From Pyricularia pennisetigena (taxonomy: Eukaryota; Ascomycota; Sordariomycetes; Magnaporthales; Pyriculariaceae), in the NCBI RefSeq assembly GCF_004337985.1, contig NC_043744.1:2730-66729 (forward strand): 64,000 nt of DNA. Reading direction: 5' to 3'. Shown here in pieces: positions 36,240 to 48,570 of this stretch. A program made the translations under genes and the position numbers. Under the pieces are notes generated by a model that was not told the DNA's origin, did no database searches, and saw only the letters and a program-made list of their open reading frames with translations. How positions within the stretch are numbered: position 1 is the stretch's first letter; every line of letters starts with the position of its first letter.

Positions 36240-37684
36240 GGTAAAAAATATTAAAAAACCAAATTAATAAAATGCAAACGAAAATAGGAATGGTTATACC
36301 TATTAATATTATAAAGTCCGCGACGTAAAGGCGTGCTGGTAATATTTTCAACGGCAGGGTTTATAAATTTTGTAATTTCGATTTACTAAATTTAGCGTAT
36401 ACCAGCAATTCGGGGTTTATAAAGTAAATAAACGTTAAAAATAAAAACGTTAAATAAAGTAAAAGCAGGAATTAATAATTAAACGTATATTACGAAATCG
36501 ACGATCGTAATTTGTACAAAAATGCAAATAAAAAGCAAAATAAAAAAATAATAGTGCGAAAAACTGCCAAAAAAGGAAAAAAAAAATTGTCGGAAGGGTT
36601 CGAGTAAGAAAGGGCGAAATGGCAAAAGGGCGGTTTTTATATTTTTCGGGTGGGTTTAAATCGGTGAGGTTTTTTTGCCGGTATCCACCGGCGTTTGCAT
36701 TCGACCTTATATTTATAAATAAAACCTTTTTTTCGTCGCCGGCCTCGGGGTTAGGATCCCGAATTTAAATTTTTATAATTTACGGCGTTATTTAGACCGA
36801 TTTTGCGAATTCGATTTTATAATTTTGTTTTACCACGATCCGGGTCGTCGTTAAATACGTAATACCGCCACCCATTCGTAAGGGTTACGGTTGGCGTAAT
36901 TTTTCGTTTACCCGCGACGGCGAGGTCGGCGATTTATATCCGGTAATATTAATATTGGGCTTTTAAACGGTTAATATTTGGACCCACAGTTACGGTTTGC
37001 GTTTATTAACGAATAACGTCGAAAAAAAGTTAACGTATACGGGGTTTTAATGGGTTGATCGCGCACGTAACCGCGGTATTACAACGATTTCGTTTATGCG
37101 TATGTGTTACGATCGCCGAAGTCGTAAAATTAGTATATTTTTTTATCGACGTTTACGTTTTTCACTTTATTATATTTTAATTTATTTTAATATCCTTTAC
37201 TGTTTTATTTTAATTGTTTTTTCGTTATTTAATTTTATAAATTAGCGGAGCGTGGGAATTTCGGTATTTTGGGAAAAGGGTCCATTTTTTCGAATCCGGG
37301 TACTGGTAAAATTATTATAATATTACCAATTATATCGACGAAGCGTTTTTTATATATTGGTAACGGTTTAAATGCTGCGAGTTTGGCGTTCCGTTTTCGT
37401 ATTATTTAATTTTGTAAAATTCCGGATTACCGGTGGTTAATTATAGGCGCTTGTGGCGTGGTACAATTTCAGGTTCCGTGTTTAAAAGGTTATTACGTCG
37501 TTCCGGCGTGTTAAACAAACCGCGTGGCCCTACCGATATAAACGATTAGTTTTATTTACACGATGGGTTTCGTTACGTATAATACCGCCCTATATAAAAT
37601 TAAATACCTTTTTTTACCTTTTATATAATTGCATATTTCGACAAATATCCGTTTTATACCGGCACCTCCGAAACGTTTGCCGCG
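36240..37684. promoter_or_regulatory. Divergent region between SNF2 and RecQ-family genes, module B
   Basis: This corresponds to 14244-15688 of module A and should have held the promoters of both helicase genes. It is AT-rich, and no specific element can be named. Confidence 0.35.
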
Positions 37685-40600
37685 ATGGAACGCGACGTGG
37701 CGCAGCGCCTCGGTCCGTTACCAACGGTAACCAAAAATATAAATTTAACCAAATTTATACCGTTAGCGACGCGCGAAAAAATGTACGATCCAACCGTTAT
37801 CCTACCGATATTCGACGGTTTTAAATATATAATAGCGGTGGAATTTAAAAATATTCCGTATAATTATTTATTCCGGGATAAAAAACGTTTCAAAATCCAT
37901 TTTAATAATAATTACGAACGGGCGGGCAATTACGAGGAAATATTGGTATAAAAAATAAAAATAGGGTCGAAAATGTGGGGTTTTATCCGGGTTAAGGAAC
38001 GCGTGGAATTGGCGGAAAATAAATCCTTAACGGTTATAATAGCGCGGGTTTACGGGGGCGGCGACGAAAATACCGCGGGCGATAAATAGGTTAAAATGGG
38101 CGATTGCAAAATAGGCCCGAACCCGTTATTAAACCTAATAAATTTCGAAAAAACGTTCGCGGGTAAAAGCGTCGTTTTGGACCGGATCGCATTTTTATTA
38201 AGGACGGGACGATACGACGCGGCGTTAATTCCGGCGTTCGCCGGTTTCGACCGGTTAATAAGTAAATTGTTAATTAATATACGCGACGAAAACCATTTGG
38301 TTTTCCAATATTTGGACCGCCGAAATTAATCCGAAAAATCGACGGGTGCGTTTTCGGTTATTATAAATATTAATACCGTTTCCAAATATTTTAAATATTG
38401 GTATAATATATTCCGATTCGTGGCGGAAACGGTAAAAGCGGGAAAAAAATCCGCGTAGGGTTATAAATTATCGGCGTTTAAACGCGCCGCGTATAAGGCG
38501 GTGGTCGCCGCGGGCGTAATTAATATTATAAACGATAATATTAATAACGGGTTCGTATACGGGTTCGTGGACGCCATATTATATTGCAAATTTACGGGAT
38601 TAAAGTGGCGAACCGTTATACCGTTCCATTCCGCTATCGCGGCCGTTCGACGTAACGGTAGGGGATAGTACGAAACGCATAATTACGGATATTTATTAAA
38701 CGGCGTAATTAAGGTGGCCTTATATATAATATACGTTATAACGTCCCGATAACCGCGCGCGGTTCCTACCGGCGGGTACGATTAAAGTACGTTTAATATA
38801 ATATTTTCGATACGTGCGTTAATTATATTTCGAAATTATCGATGGACCGTGTTAATTTTAAAGTTTGGGGCCATTTTGCGAATTTGGCGATCGTAATTTC
38901 GGCGATTAGGGAATTAATAATATATATAATATTGTCGTAACGATTTATACCGTGCGCCAATTAACGTAATTATCGCCTAAATTCGAATATAATTAATAAA
39001 AATAACGATATTGGTAAATATCGCTGCGATCCGGCGACGTGGCGAAATTAATAATACGTGTAAAATTATTACCGGGTTAAATAACGTGGTTGGTTAAAAA
39101 AATAAATTCGGTTATTTGTTTAAATGCGATTATCGCCCATAATACCGCTTTATCGTAAACGTTTTTTATATAATTAAAATTAACGGACCTAAAAAAAAGC
39201 GCCGAACGGGAGGTTAAGGTATTTTGGACGGGCGATAACGACAATAAATTAATAATATTTGGTAACCGCGTAATTTTAGCCCATATACGCAAATTATGCG
39301 GTAACGTTTTCCAAACGTTCCGGTTTTATTTCGAAAATTTAATATTTGTCGGCCGTGGATTTTCCTTCGAAAAAGTATTAAACGATAAAATACCGGACCC
39401 GTCGAAGGTTTTCGACGATAGGACGAACGATTTATTTCGGTGGCACGCCTTCGATATACGAAAAAACCACGAATGGGTTATTCGCGTTTAAATATATTTG
39501 GTCGAAGCGATAAACGGAAACGACGCCCTACGTTTAAAATAGAGGACCGGTTTATCGATTTCGTTAAACGAAACGTCCGTTTAATTAAAATTATATAAAA
39601 AATTTGTCGAATATTGGGTTTACGTATTTTATTTAACGGGCGGATAAATGCCCAAACGTACGGAAATATACGGGTTGCAATTTAGGAACGGCGAACGGAA
39701 CGGTTAACGTAACGTGTTTTATTATAAAAGGTTATTGGCGGTTAAATACGTTTGGACCAAAATATATTGTAACGGTCGATTTAGGAAGGCCGTGTGGCGG
39801 TTTTATACGCGTAAAACCGCGTAGTTATTTGCGGCGTGGACGTCCGTTATCGTTCCGTTTGCGGAAATGTGCGAAAGGTTATTAGGCGGTAAAAAAAAAC
39901 CAATTCCTACGTATATAATTATAACGTGGTTGGGTAACCGTACCCCGTGGGCGACGAATATTTAACGAAAATGGTAAAAAACGGTACCGCCGTTTGCACC
40001 AATAACGCGTTAAATATATAATAGTTTCGTTACGTTATTAAGGCGTAAATTAAACGTTTTATTATAATCGAAGGCGTATTTTTTCCGAAAAAGGCCCACG
40101 CGTTAACCGAAAAATAAAACGGTTATATTTACGAAACGGTCGTTAACGTGTACGCGCGGGAGGAAAATAGCGGTACACGGTTCGACGATTTTTTCCAAAT
40201 ATCGTTTAATTACTACGAACTTTTCGGTATCGGCGCGACCGGTAAAATTTATTTATTTATTATTAATAAAAACGTCGATAACCGAACAATTATGCAATTT
40301 TACCGCCAATTTATAATTAATAAACGGGTTATCGACGACGACGTAATATAAATTATATTCGGATTGGGTGTAAAATTATTACCGTGGTAATAGGATATAT
40401 TGGCGGCCGTAACCAATTCGAAAAGGAGGACGTTAATTAAAATACCGATAAATAGTAGGAAATCGTTAATATTTATATTGCCTGCGGTCGCGAGCAGGAC
40501 GGGTATTATAATATTCGTATAACCGCTCCGGGCCTTGTAAAACGATACCGCTAAACGCCTCGCCGCGGCAGGTATTATTTATTATATATAACGCAACGCG

Positions 40601-42567
40601 ATTGCGCCCGAATCCCCGAAAAACGTGGTTTTTGTAACGCTAAAAACCATAGGTACGGTATCGTAAAAATCGTGGGCCGCGGTCGCCCGTACGGATAAAT
40701 TAATCGATAAAATCGTTATCGACGAAATATATAACGTATTAAACGTTAAACGCCTTTAAAACGGTTATAGGTCGATTGGGCGGCGTTATTCGTTTTTTAT
40801 CCTCCAAATTGGTTATATTTACCGGTTTTTTACCGAAATCCAAATCGGGTAAATTGTTTAAAATAATAGGTTTAAACGGTTTAAAGGTGGAGCAGGTATG
40901 GGTTTCGAATAACCGTTTTAACCTGCGTTACGAATATATATAAACGTTTACAAATAATATATATACCGTTTTAAAAAATATATCGAAACGTTTAAATTTG
41001 GGTAAAGGTATAATATATATAACCAGGAAAAACGATTGTACGACGTACGCCGATATATTTGGCGTAAACGCCTACCATTTAGGCGACGTTAACCCGGCGG
41101 TCGTCGATAAATGGCGCGAATTTGGGGGTTTTTTGGTCGCAATTACCGCGTTTAACGAAAGGGTTAATATCCCGGACATCCGTTTAATTATATGCGTCGG
41201 GGTTTGGTTTTTGGATTTTTTAATGCAGGAATAGGGTAAAATTGGGAAAAATTGGAACCCGGTAACCTGCGTATTTATCGATTTAGGGTTGCAAATTCGC
41301 GACAAATATTTCGCCGAATTTGGCCGTTCCGAATGCATCCGGGAGTTTTTTAACCGCCATTTCGACGATAAAAACGCTAAATGCGGGTACGGTAACGTTA
41401 AATATAATCGATATTAACCGGGAGCGGAAATTTTTAACAATGTATAAAAAAATACAGGTAAATATATTACGGGTGTATAACCGCCGTGGTCGACGGTGCG
41501 GTTTGCGTTTGCGGGTAAATGTTAATTTTTGGGTAATTGTGGTAATATTAAAATATGCAGCCCCTGTAACGCCTGCGGCGAAATACGGGGCGAAAAAGCT
41601 TTTGGAAAAAAATAAATATTTGCTTTTTAAACGGATATATTTGTCGACCTTTATTTCGAACTTTTTTATAAACGAAAACGGGTTAATAATTATATAACGA
41701 TATACCGCGCGAATTGCGGGATTATCGTCCTTAGGATACGTTACGCCAACGTATTCGACGAATATAACCTTTGGGTTTTTAATCTTTCCCGCCGTATTAG
41801 ATTTTATTTTACAATCGTCCGGACGCCCCGGTAATCCATTGTCCAGGATTTCGTAGGTTGTAATTAATTTTATTCCCGGTTTTAATAATTACGTAAAATA
41901 AAACGTTAATATCGACGTTATTTTTTCGGTTTATAACGAAATTGAAAATCGCATTATTATTACCGTATAAACGTTGGCCGACCTGCTGGACCGCCATTTC
42001 GGGGGCGGCGTCGACGGAAAAAATTATATATTTTATTTATTAATTGGGCGCGGTACGTTAAGGTATCGTGCCATCGATTGCACCGAAAAAACTATTTTAA
42101 ATGGGCAAATGGTGTTTTACGCTAAATACGGGGTTAAAGGTGTGCAAAATATAATAAAAAATAAAATATCGCGCGCCGGTTTTAAAAAATATAATTACTG
42201 TTTTATATATTATCTGCCGCAATATTGGGATTTTGGTGCGAATGGACAGTACGAATATCGTATTGGTTTTAGCAACGCGTAATATAAACGACTTAATGGG
42301 TAATACAAATACGGATACGTTTTTAAAAATATTTTATCCAGCATATTTATGGCGTATCCTACCGTGTTTACCAATTTGGCGCGGGAATTTGGTGGCGATA
42401 ACGGTACCCGGGATTTGCCGGATATGGAAAAAGGTTTAATGTTAAATATTATAAAAAAAGGTGGTAGGGGTGCGTGGATCCGGAAAAAGGTGAGGTTTAA
42501 AAACGGGTTTAACGCGATTAACTTTTTCGTAATTACCGCGTTATATATCCATTATATAATAAATTAA
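37685..42567 (+). pseudogene. Telomere-linked RecQ-family helicase, RIP-decayed (module B copy)
   Basis: The counterpart of the module A gene has the ATG and the final TAA at matching positions. In the N-terminal zinc region both Cys of the cluster and a His have become Tyr (CNC to YNY, NNNH to NNNY), so zinc binding would be lost. Motifs V and VI are still readable near 41136-41265. There are many more stops than in copy A. Confidence 0.78.
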
Positions 42568-44104
42568 AATATGGTTTTTAAACAATATTAGGGATAAGGA
42601 GTTTTTCCAATTATTTTTATCGTTAAAAATTGGAGTGGTTGGACGGGTCGGGATATTAAAAAAATTTTTGGACGTATTTTAATAATTAATTAATTATATT
42701 AAAACAGGATAAAAATCCGTATAAGGTTACGTAGGATTTAAATTTAATTTAAATAGTATTTAAATAAACATTTTTTAAATTTGTAAAATAAATGCGGAAT
42801 CGTTTAATATTTAACATTTTTTTTTAAACGCTCGATAATTTTTTTTATTTACGTTAATTGTTTATTTGCATAAAATTAACGATACCACCCGAAAACGAAT
42901 TTACGTTATATTTACTATTTTGCGTTACGCAGGTAATAAAAACGGTATTAGTTTAACGTGGTTTGGCCGGGTATAAAAATATCGCTATATCCGCAAATTG
43001 GAATTAATTTACGTACAAATGGTTTTACGATAACCCATTAAATTATATAACGTTAAACGCATTTCGTGTTTAAATATTTGGTAATATTAGGGAATTTACC
43101 TAATAATTTTATTAATATGGGGAATTTATATAATGCGTACGGTATATAAAGTTTTGTGCTAATTACGGTTGGGATATAAGGTTAACGTCGCGATTATTAA
43201 TAAATTAAAATTTTTTATTATATATAAAAATGTTCGGTAATTAGGAATATAGGGGATATAATTGCTATAACACTTATATTTTACTGTTAAAACGGCGATT
43301 TTTTTAAAAATATAATTATATACGTTATATATATTCGGGGGATTTTTGGGTTATAAGTGGAGAAAATCCTATTACATACAATAATGCGATGACGCGAAAT
43401 ACGGCGTATTTTGGATAAGGGCAACGAAAGTAAATGTTAAACGGTATAACCTGGGAATTAAAATAACGCCTGCTATACCTCCGGCTTCCTGGGTTAATTA
43501 TATTTGTGTAGGGGTTTGTAGGCAGTTAATATATATATAACAATATATGGAAAATAAAAAAAATATATTAAATTATAAAAAGTTGAAACCTATATGTGAG
43601 TCGTTTAATTGTTAACGTATTATTTATTTAATTTTATAAAGGCCGCGGTGGTCGATATATTACGGTATTTTACGGTATACGTATGGGTTAAAGTTTTGGT
43701 TTGTATATAATATAATTTCGTAATGGGCGATAGTGGGGATATCGTTTTTTAAAAATATATGTTAATCCAACGGTTAAATGCGCCGTTATATTAATAACTC
43801 GGACGGTATTAAATATAATATGTTTTGCAATATTTATAATATTTAATTAACGTTATAAACGTCGCGATATTTATAATGTTAAATAAACGTAAGGCGGGTG
43901 GAGGTATTGCAATTTCGTCGGGTGTACGGCATATTAATAAAATGGGTGGGGTTAAAAATTATTTGTAATGTGGTGCGTATAATGTTGGTCCAATTTTATA
44001 AGCGTTTGGACGTTCGTAAAATTGGGTAACGGTAAGGTATGTGGATGTACGGCAACGTCGGCTGGTTAATGGCGTGGGTTGGGAAGGTGCGGTAAATGAA
44101 AGGG
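42568..44104. other. AT-rich tail of module B, no gene seen
   Basis: The stretch matches 20572-22111 of module A with RIP-type differences. I see no supportable gene, RNA or regulatory element. Confidence 0.55.
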
Positions 44105-44239
44105 AGGTAAATCCACCGGCTAATATGTAAATGCATATAAAAAAGGATGTAAATCTACCCGCTAATATGTAAATCCATATGGGATGGGATGTAAATCCAC
44201 CCGCTGACATGTAAATCCAAATGGGATGGGATGTAAGTT
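44105..44239. repeat. 42-bp minisatellite, about three units (module B)
   Basis: The unit is the same as in module A, with two units fewer, which accounts for the change in alignment offset between A and B here. Confidence 0.85.
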
Positions 44240-44326
44240 ATTAATTTGAAATGTAAGTCCAAGTGGGTTAACCATATTAACCAAATTGGGTTAAATTTGG
44301 GGATGTGCGGCAAAACAAAACACGTT

Positions 44327-44344
44327 AACTTACATATATAAGTC
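44327..44344. other. Terminal palindrome of module B, RIP-altered
   Basis: The sequence AACTTACATATATAAGTC differs from the perfect palindrome of A and C by two G-to-A changes, one in each arm. Confidence 0.75.
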
Positions 44345-44363
44345 ACCGTATATAGAATATAAG

Positions 44364-45331
44364 GAGCCAGACTTAAAACACCTTGACCCTAGTATTAATA
44401 ACGGAATTAACAACGAAATCAACAACGAAATCAACAACGAAATTAACAACAATATTAACCCCGGAGTTAATATTAACGACAACGAAGTTAGCCCTACCTT
44501 TGACGGCCCTGTAGCCCCCGGAAGCCTTCCAACAACCCTTATTCGCTCCGGTACACGCAGGGACCCCAACGGGTCCAGGGCAGACTTTGCGGTTATTAAC
44601 GGAATTTCTAAATATTATTACGACGTACAAATCGTAGCAATAAATAAAGATTCCGCTAATATAGACCCGTTTAAAACACTAACGGATGCAGCTAATAAAA
44701 AGCGGCGAAAGTACCATTTTCTGGATCCACATTTTCACCCACTAATTATTAGTGTAGGTGGACTTATGGAAAAACGCACAACCCAATTTTATAAACAGTT
44801 GCAGAAATTAGTGGGTCCCGTTGCAGCCCATTGGCTAGATACCTCGATTTCGTTGGTTTTACTACGGTTTAGAACAACGGCTGCAGCATCGATAGCCAAA
44901 GACCTACCTCGACGAATCTGATTTTTTTTTTTTTTTTTTCGGTTTTATTCGCTAAGCAATCCACGTTTACCACCTTTGTTATACACCCTAAGCTATACAC
45001 CCTCGTTTAGCACTTTTCCTTTGTTTGTTAATTTTATTTTTATTTTTATTTTTATTTTTATTTTTACTTTTACTTTCTCTTATATTTATTTTTATCTTTA
45101 TTTTACTTTTACTTTTATTTTCTTTTATATTTTGTTTTTTACTCTTTCTTTCGTTTTGCTTCTGCTTTTACTTGGTATTTACCTGATTTTCCTTGCTTAA
45201 ATGCTCGTTTACTTGTTTGCTTGTTTGGTTTTTATTTCTCGCTTGCTTTTATACCTTATTTTATTTTTATGCCACCTTTAGATAAAACAATATAGCAAAT
45301 AGCTTAGAAGTTAAATAAACGCGAATTAAAA
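44364..45331 (+). mobile_element. LINE copy 3, strongly 5'-truncated
   Basis: The copy begins at the sequence equivalent to 25318 of copy 2, within the region before the NNEI linker. It therefore encodes only the linker and the restriction-like endonuclease part (to TGA at 44919-44921). It then has 18 T, the T-rich 3' region and the conserved 3' end followed by telomeric repeats. The 5' junction to module B shares AAGG with the LINE sequence, which looks like microhomology. The remaining frame has no stop. Confidence 0.85.
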
Positions 45332-45348
45332 CCCTAACCCTACCCTAA
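45332..45348. repeat. Interstitial telomeric tract with one variant unit
   Basis: The tract reads CCCTAA, CCCTA, CCCTAA. It lies between the 3' end of LINE copy 3 and the truncated 5' end of copy 4. It is the longest telomeric tract in the window and separates two LINEs with no other sequence between them. Confidence 0.88.
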
Positions 45349-48185
45349 GCCCGAATTTTTTACCTGAAATTTCGGAATTATATTCCACCGTTTTTAAGGA
45401 CCCGGATTTACTATTAAAGGCCCAATATAAACAATTAACGGAACCGCTTTTACAAAAACCGTTATTGCAAAAATTAATAAGTTATTTAAAAGTCCCAATC
45501 CCGGAAACCCACCTCCACGCCAGGCAGGCCAAAATTTTTTTAGAAGCCGCAAATCGAGTAGCTAAAAATTTCCTGCAACGGCCCAACGAGCAAACGTTTT
45601 TTAATTTACTTATTTTACCCCGTATATTTGGTATTGGGTTAATAAACGGTAAATTAACTAAAATAATGCAGGCGTTTCCAGCCCAGATACCTCCGCCTCC
45701 AACAAATAAAAAGGACGAAAATTTTAATAAAAACAACGATATCGACCCCGTTTTAAAAGCAAAATATTTATTAGAACAAAGTTATGTAGGAAGGGCCGCT
45801 AAAACCATTATCGATCCAACGCCTTTAGCCCCTGAAACCCCTAAATCGTTAAATATTTTACGGAAAAAACACCCCATTGGTAATAAAAACCCGTTTAAAA
45901 CGCGTTCCCAACCTTCACCTGGTAATACAATTATAACGGAAAATACCATTAAAACCGCCATTTTATCGATTGGAAGGGAAAAGGTTCCAGGTTTTAGCGG
46001 GTGGATTAGACCTTTGTTAAATGCAGTTATTAAAACCCCTGAAAAAAGCAACGCAAATAATAACACAAATAATAATAACGGAAACAATAACGAAAATAAC
46101 GTCCTTTCAATTTTACAACTTTTAGCGGATATAATTCGTCAAGGGTTAGCCCCGGGCCAGGACCTATTTTGTGCATTACGATTTATAAGCCTTAATAAGC
46201 CAGACGGAGGTATCCGCCCGATTGCTGTTGGAGATTTAATATATAAAGTAGCTTTTAAAGCTATTTTATCAATTTTATATAAACCCGGCTGTTTATTACC
46301 TTTCCAATTAAGGGTAAATAGCCCAAGGGGCGTGGAACCGGCTATTTACACCCTCGAAAAAGCTATTATGGGACGTAATAGTAACGATATAAAAACAGTT
46401 ATTTCCCTGGATTTAGAAAACGCTTTTAATAGCGTATCCAAGGCTGCAATAGCCTTTTCAGTAGCCAGATTTGCACCCATTTTTTACCGGTCTACCTATT
46501 AGGTTTACAACCAACCTTCGATTTTAATAACGGAAAACGGATCCATATTAGCCTCGGTACAAAGTATACGACAGGGGGACCCTTTAGGACCGCTTTTATT
46601 TAACCTCGCTTTCAGGCCGACTTTAGAAACGATTTAAAAAACCATCCCAAACGTATATATAGCGGCTTATTTGGACGACGTATATATTTTATTTAAAACG
46701 CCAAATATTTTAAATAAAATTTCCGGTATTATTAAAAATAGCCCTTTCACCCTTAACAACGCCAAATCTACAGAAAAAAGTATCGAAAATTTAAAGATTA
46801 ACGGGTTGCAAACTTTGGGTTTATTTATTGGACCTACGCATTTACGGAAAGAATTTTTACAAAATAAAGTCGAAAAATTCGAAACGGCCGTTAATTCACT
46901 TTACAAATTACCTAAACAATACGGACTTTTACTATTGCGTAAAAATACCCAGTTATTATTACGGCATTTATTACGCACTTTAAATTCTGAAAATTTATGG
47001 GAATTGTGGGAAAAAGTCGATAAATTATTAACGGATTTCGTTATTAATTTAACTGATAAAAGTTGTATTAACGAGTATATTATACCGTAAATTACATTAC
47101 CTATAAAAAATGGAGGATTTGGTTTACTTCGACACAACGGTATCGCTTCAGATATATACGATGCAGCAAAAATTTCAGCAACAAAAATATGCCGACAAAT
47201 TCAACGAATACCCAATTTTGTTCGCATAAACCACGGGCTAACAGCAACGGAAATTTTAGAGCTTTTACATAAAGGTGTATTAGCTGACTGCAAAAACGAC
47301 CTTTCCACCACCCAACGCAACGCTTTAACAGAAAACGCCAGTTATTTAGGCCGTAAATGGTTAAATATTTTACCCATTCAAAAATCAAATCGATTAACGG
47401 ATATAAAAATCGCCGAAGCCGTTCGTATAAGGTTATTAGCACCGGCTAAATCGTTAAATTACCCCTGCGGTTATTGCGGTAATTTAACGAATATCGGCCA
47501 CGAGGACGTCTGTAAAGGAGCTTTGCGTAAAGAAACAGCCCGCCACGAATATATAAAACACGCATTTATTCGAGCTTTATCCATTAAACCCGAATTGCAC
47601 GTCGAAAAGGAGCCAAATTTAAAACACCTCGACCCTAGTATCAACAACGGAATCAACAACGAAATCAACAACGAAATCAACAACGAAATCAACAACGAAA
47701 TTAACAACGAAAATAATATTAACCCCGGAGTTAATATTAACGACAACGAAGTTAACCCTACCCTTGACGGCCCTGTAGCCCCCGGAAGCCTTCCAACAAC
47801 CCCTATTCGCTCCGGTACACGCAGGGACCCCAACGGGTCCAGGGCAGACTTTGCGGTTATTAACGGAATTTTTAAATATTATTACGACGTACAAATCGTA
47901 GCAATAAATAAAGATTCCGCTAATATAGACCCGTTTAAAACACTAACGGATGCAGCTAATAAAAAGCGGCGAAAGTACCATTTTCTGGATCCACATTTTC
48001 ACCCACTAATTATTAGTGTAGGTGGACTTATGGAAAAACGCACAGCCCAATTTTATAAACAGTTGCAGAAATTAGTGGGTCCCGTTGCAGCCCATTGGCT
48101 AGATACCTCGATTTCGTTGGTTTTACTACGGTTTAGAACAACGGCTGCAGCATCGATAGCCAAAGACCTACCTCGACGAATCTGA
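45349..48185 (+). pseudogene. LINE polyprotein with three RIP stops (copy 4)
   Basis: A single frame runs to the TGA at 48183-48185 with no frameshift. Three stops interrupt it: TAG at 46500-46502 (from TGG), TAA near 46636 (from CAG or CAA) and TAA at 47088-47090. The YLDD box, CCHC knuckle and endonuclease are otherwise recognisable. Upstream of the first stop 345 codons are open from the ATG at 45465, covering the N-terminal linker and the first RT motifs. Confidence 0.82.
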
Positions 48186-48564
48186 TTTTTTTTTTTTTTT
48201 TTTCGGTTTTATTCGCTAAGCAATCCACGTTTACCACCTTTGCTATACACCCTCGTTTAGCACTTTTCCTTTGTTCGTTAATTTTATTTTTATGTTTACT
48301 TTTATTTTCTTTTATATTTATTTTTATCTTTGTTTTACTTTTACTTTTATTTTTCTTCTATATTTTGTTTTTTACTCTTTCTTTCGTTTTGCTTCTGCGT
48401 TTATTTGGTATTTACCTGACTTTTCTTGCTTAGATGCTCGTTTACTTGTTTGCTTGTTTGGTTTTTATTTCTCGCTTGCTTTTATACCTTATTTTATTTT
48501 TATGCCACCTTTAGATAAAACAACATAGCAAATAGCTTAGAAGTTAAATAAACGCGAAATAAAA
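45349..48564 (+). mobile_element. LINE copy 4, 5'-truncated, capped by telomeric repeats
   Basis: It starts at the equivalent of base 23061 of copy 2, joined directly to CCCTAA with a two-base AA overlap. Its 3' end has the conserved terminal sequence followed by one CCCTAA unit. This is the innermost copy and sits on module C. Confidence 0.85.
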
Positions 48565-48570
48565 CCCTAA
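48565..48570. repeat. Single CCCTAA unit at LINE copy 4 / module C junction
   Basis: It follows the conserved LINE 3' end directly and marks the left cut of module C. Confidence 0.7.

Larger units (their letters stand above)
26303..44363. other. Subtelomeric module B
   Basis: Module B is collinear with module A bases 4307-22454 at an offset of 21,996, changing only at the 42-bp minisatellite, where B has about two units fewer. Differences are overwhelmingly transitions of RIP type, and B is the more decayed copy: its frames are shorter throughout. Its left end is cut by the CCCTAA unit and its right end coincides with the shared module terminus. Confidence 0.85.
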
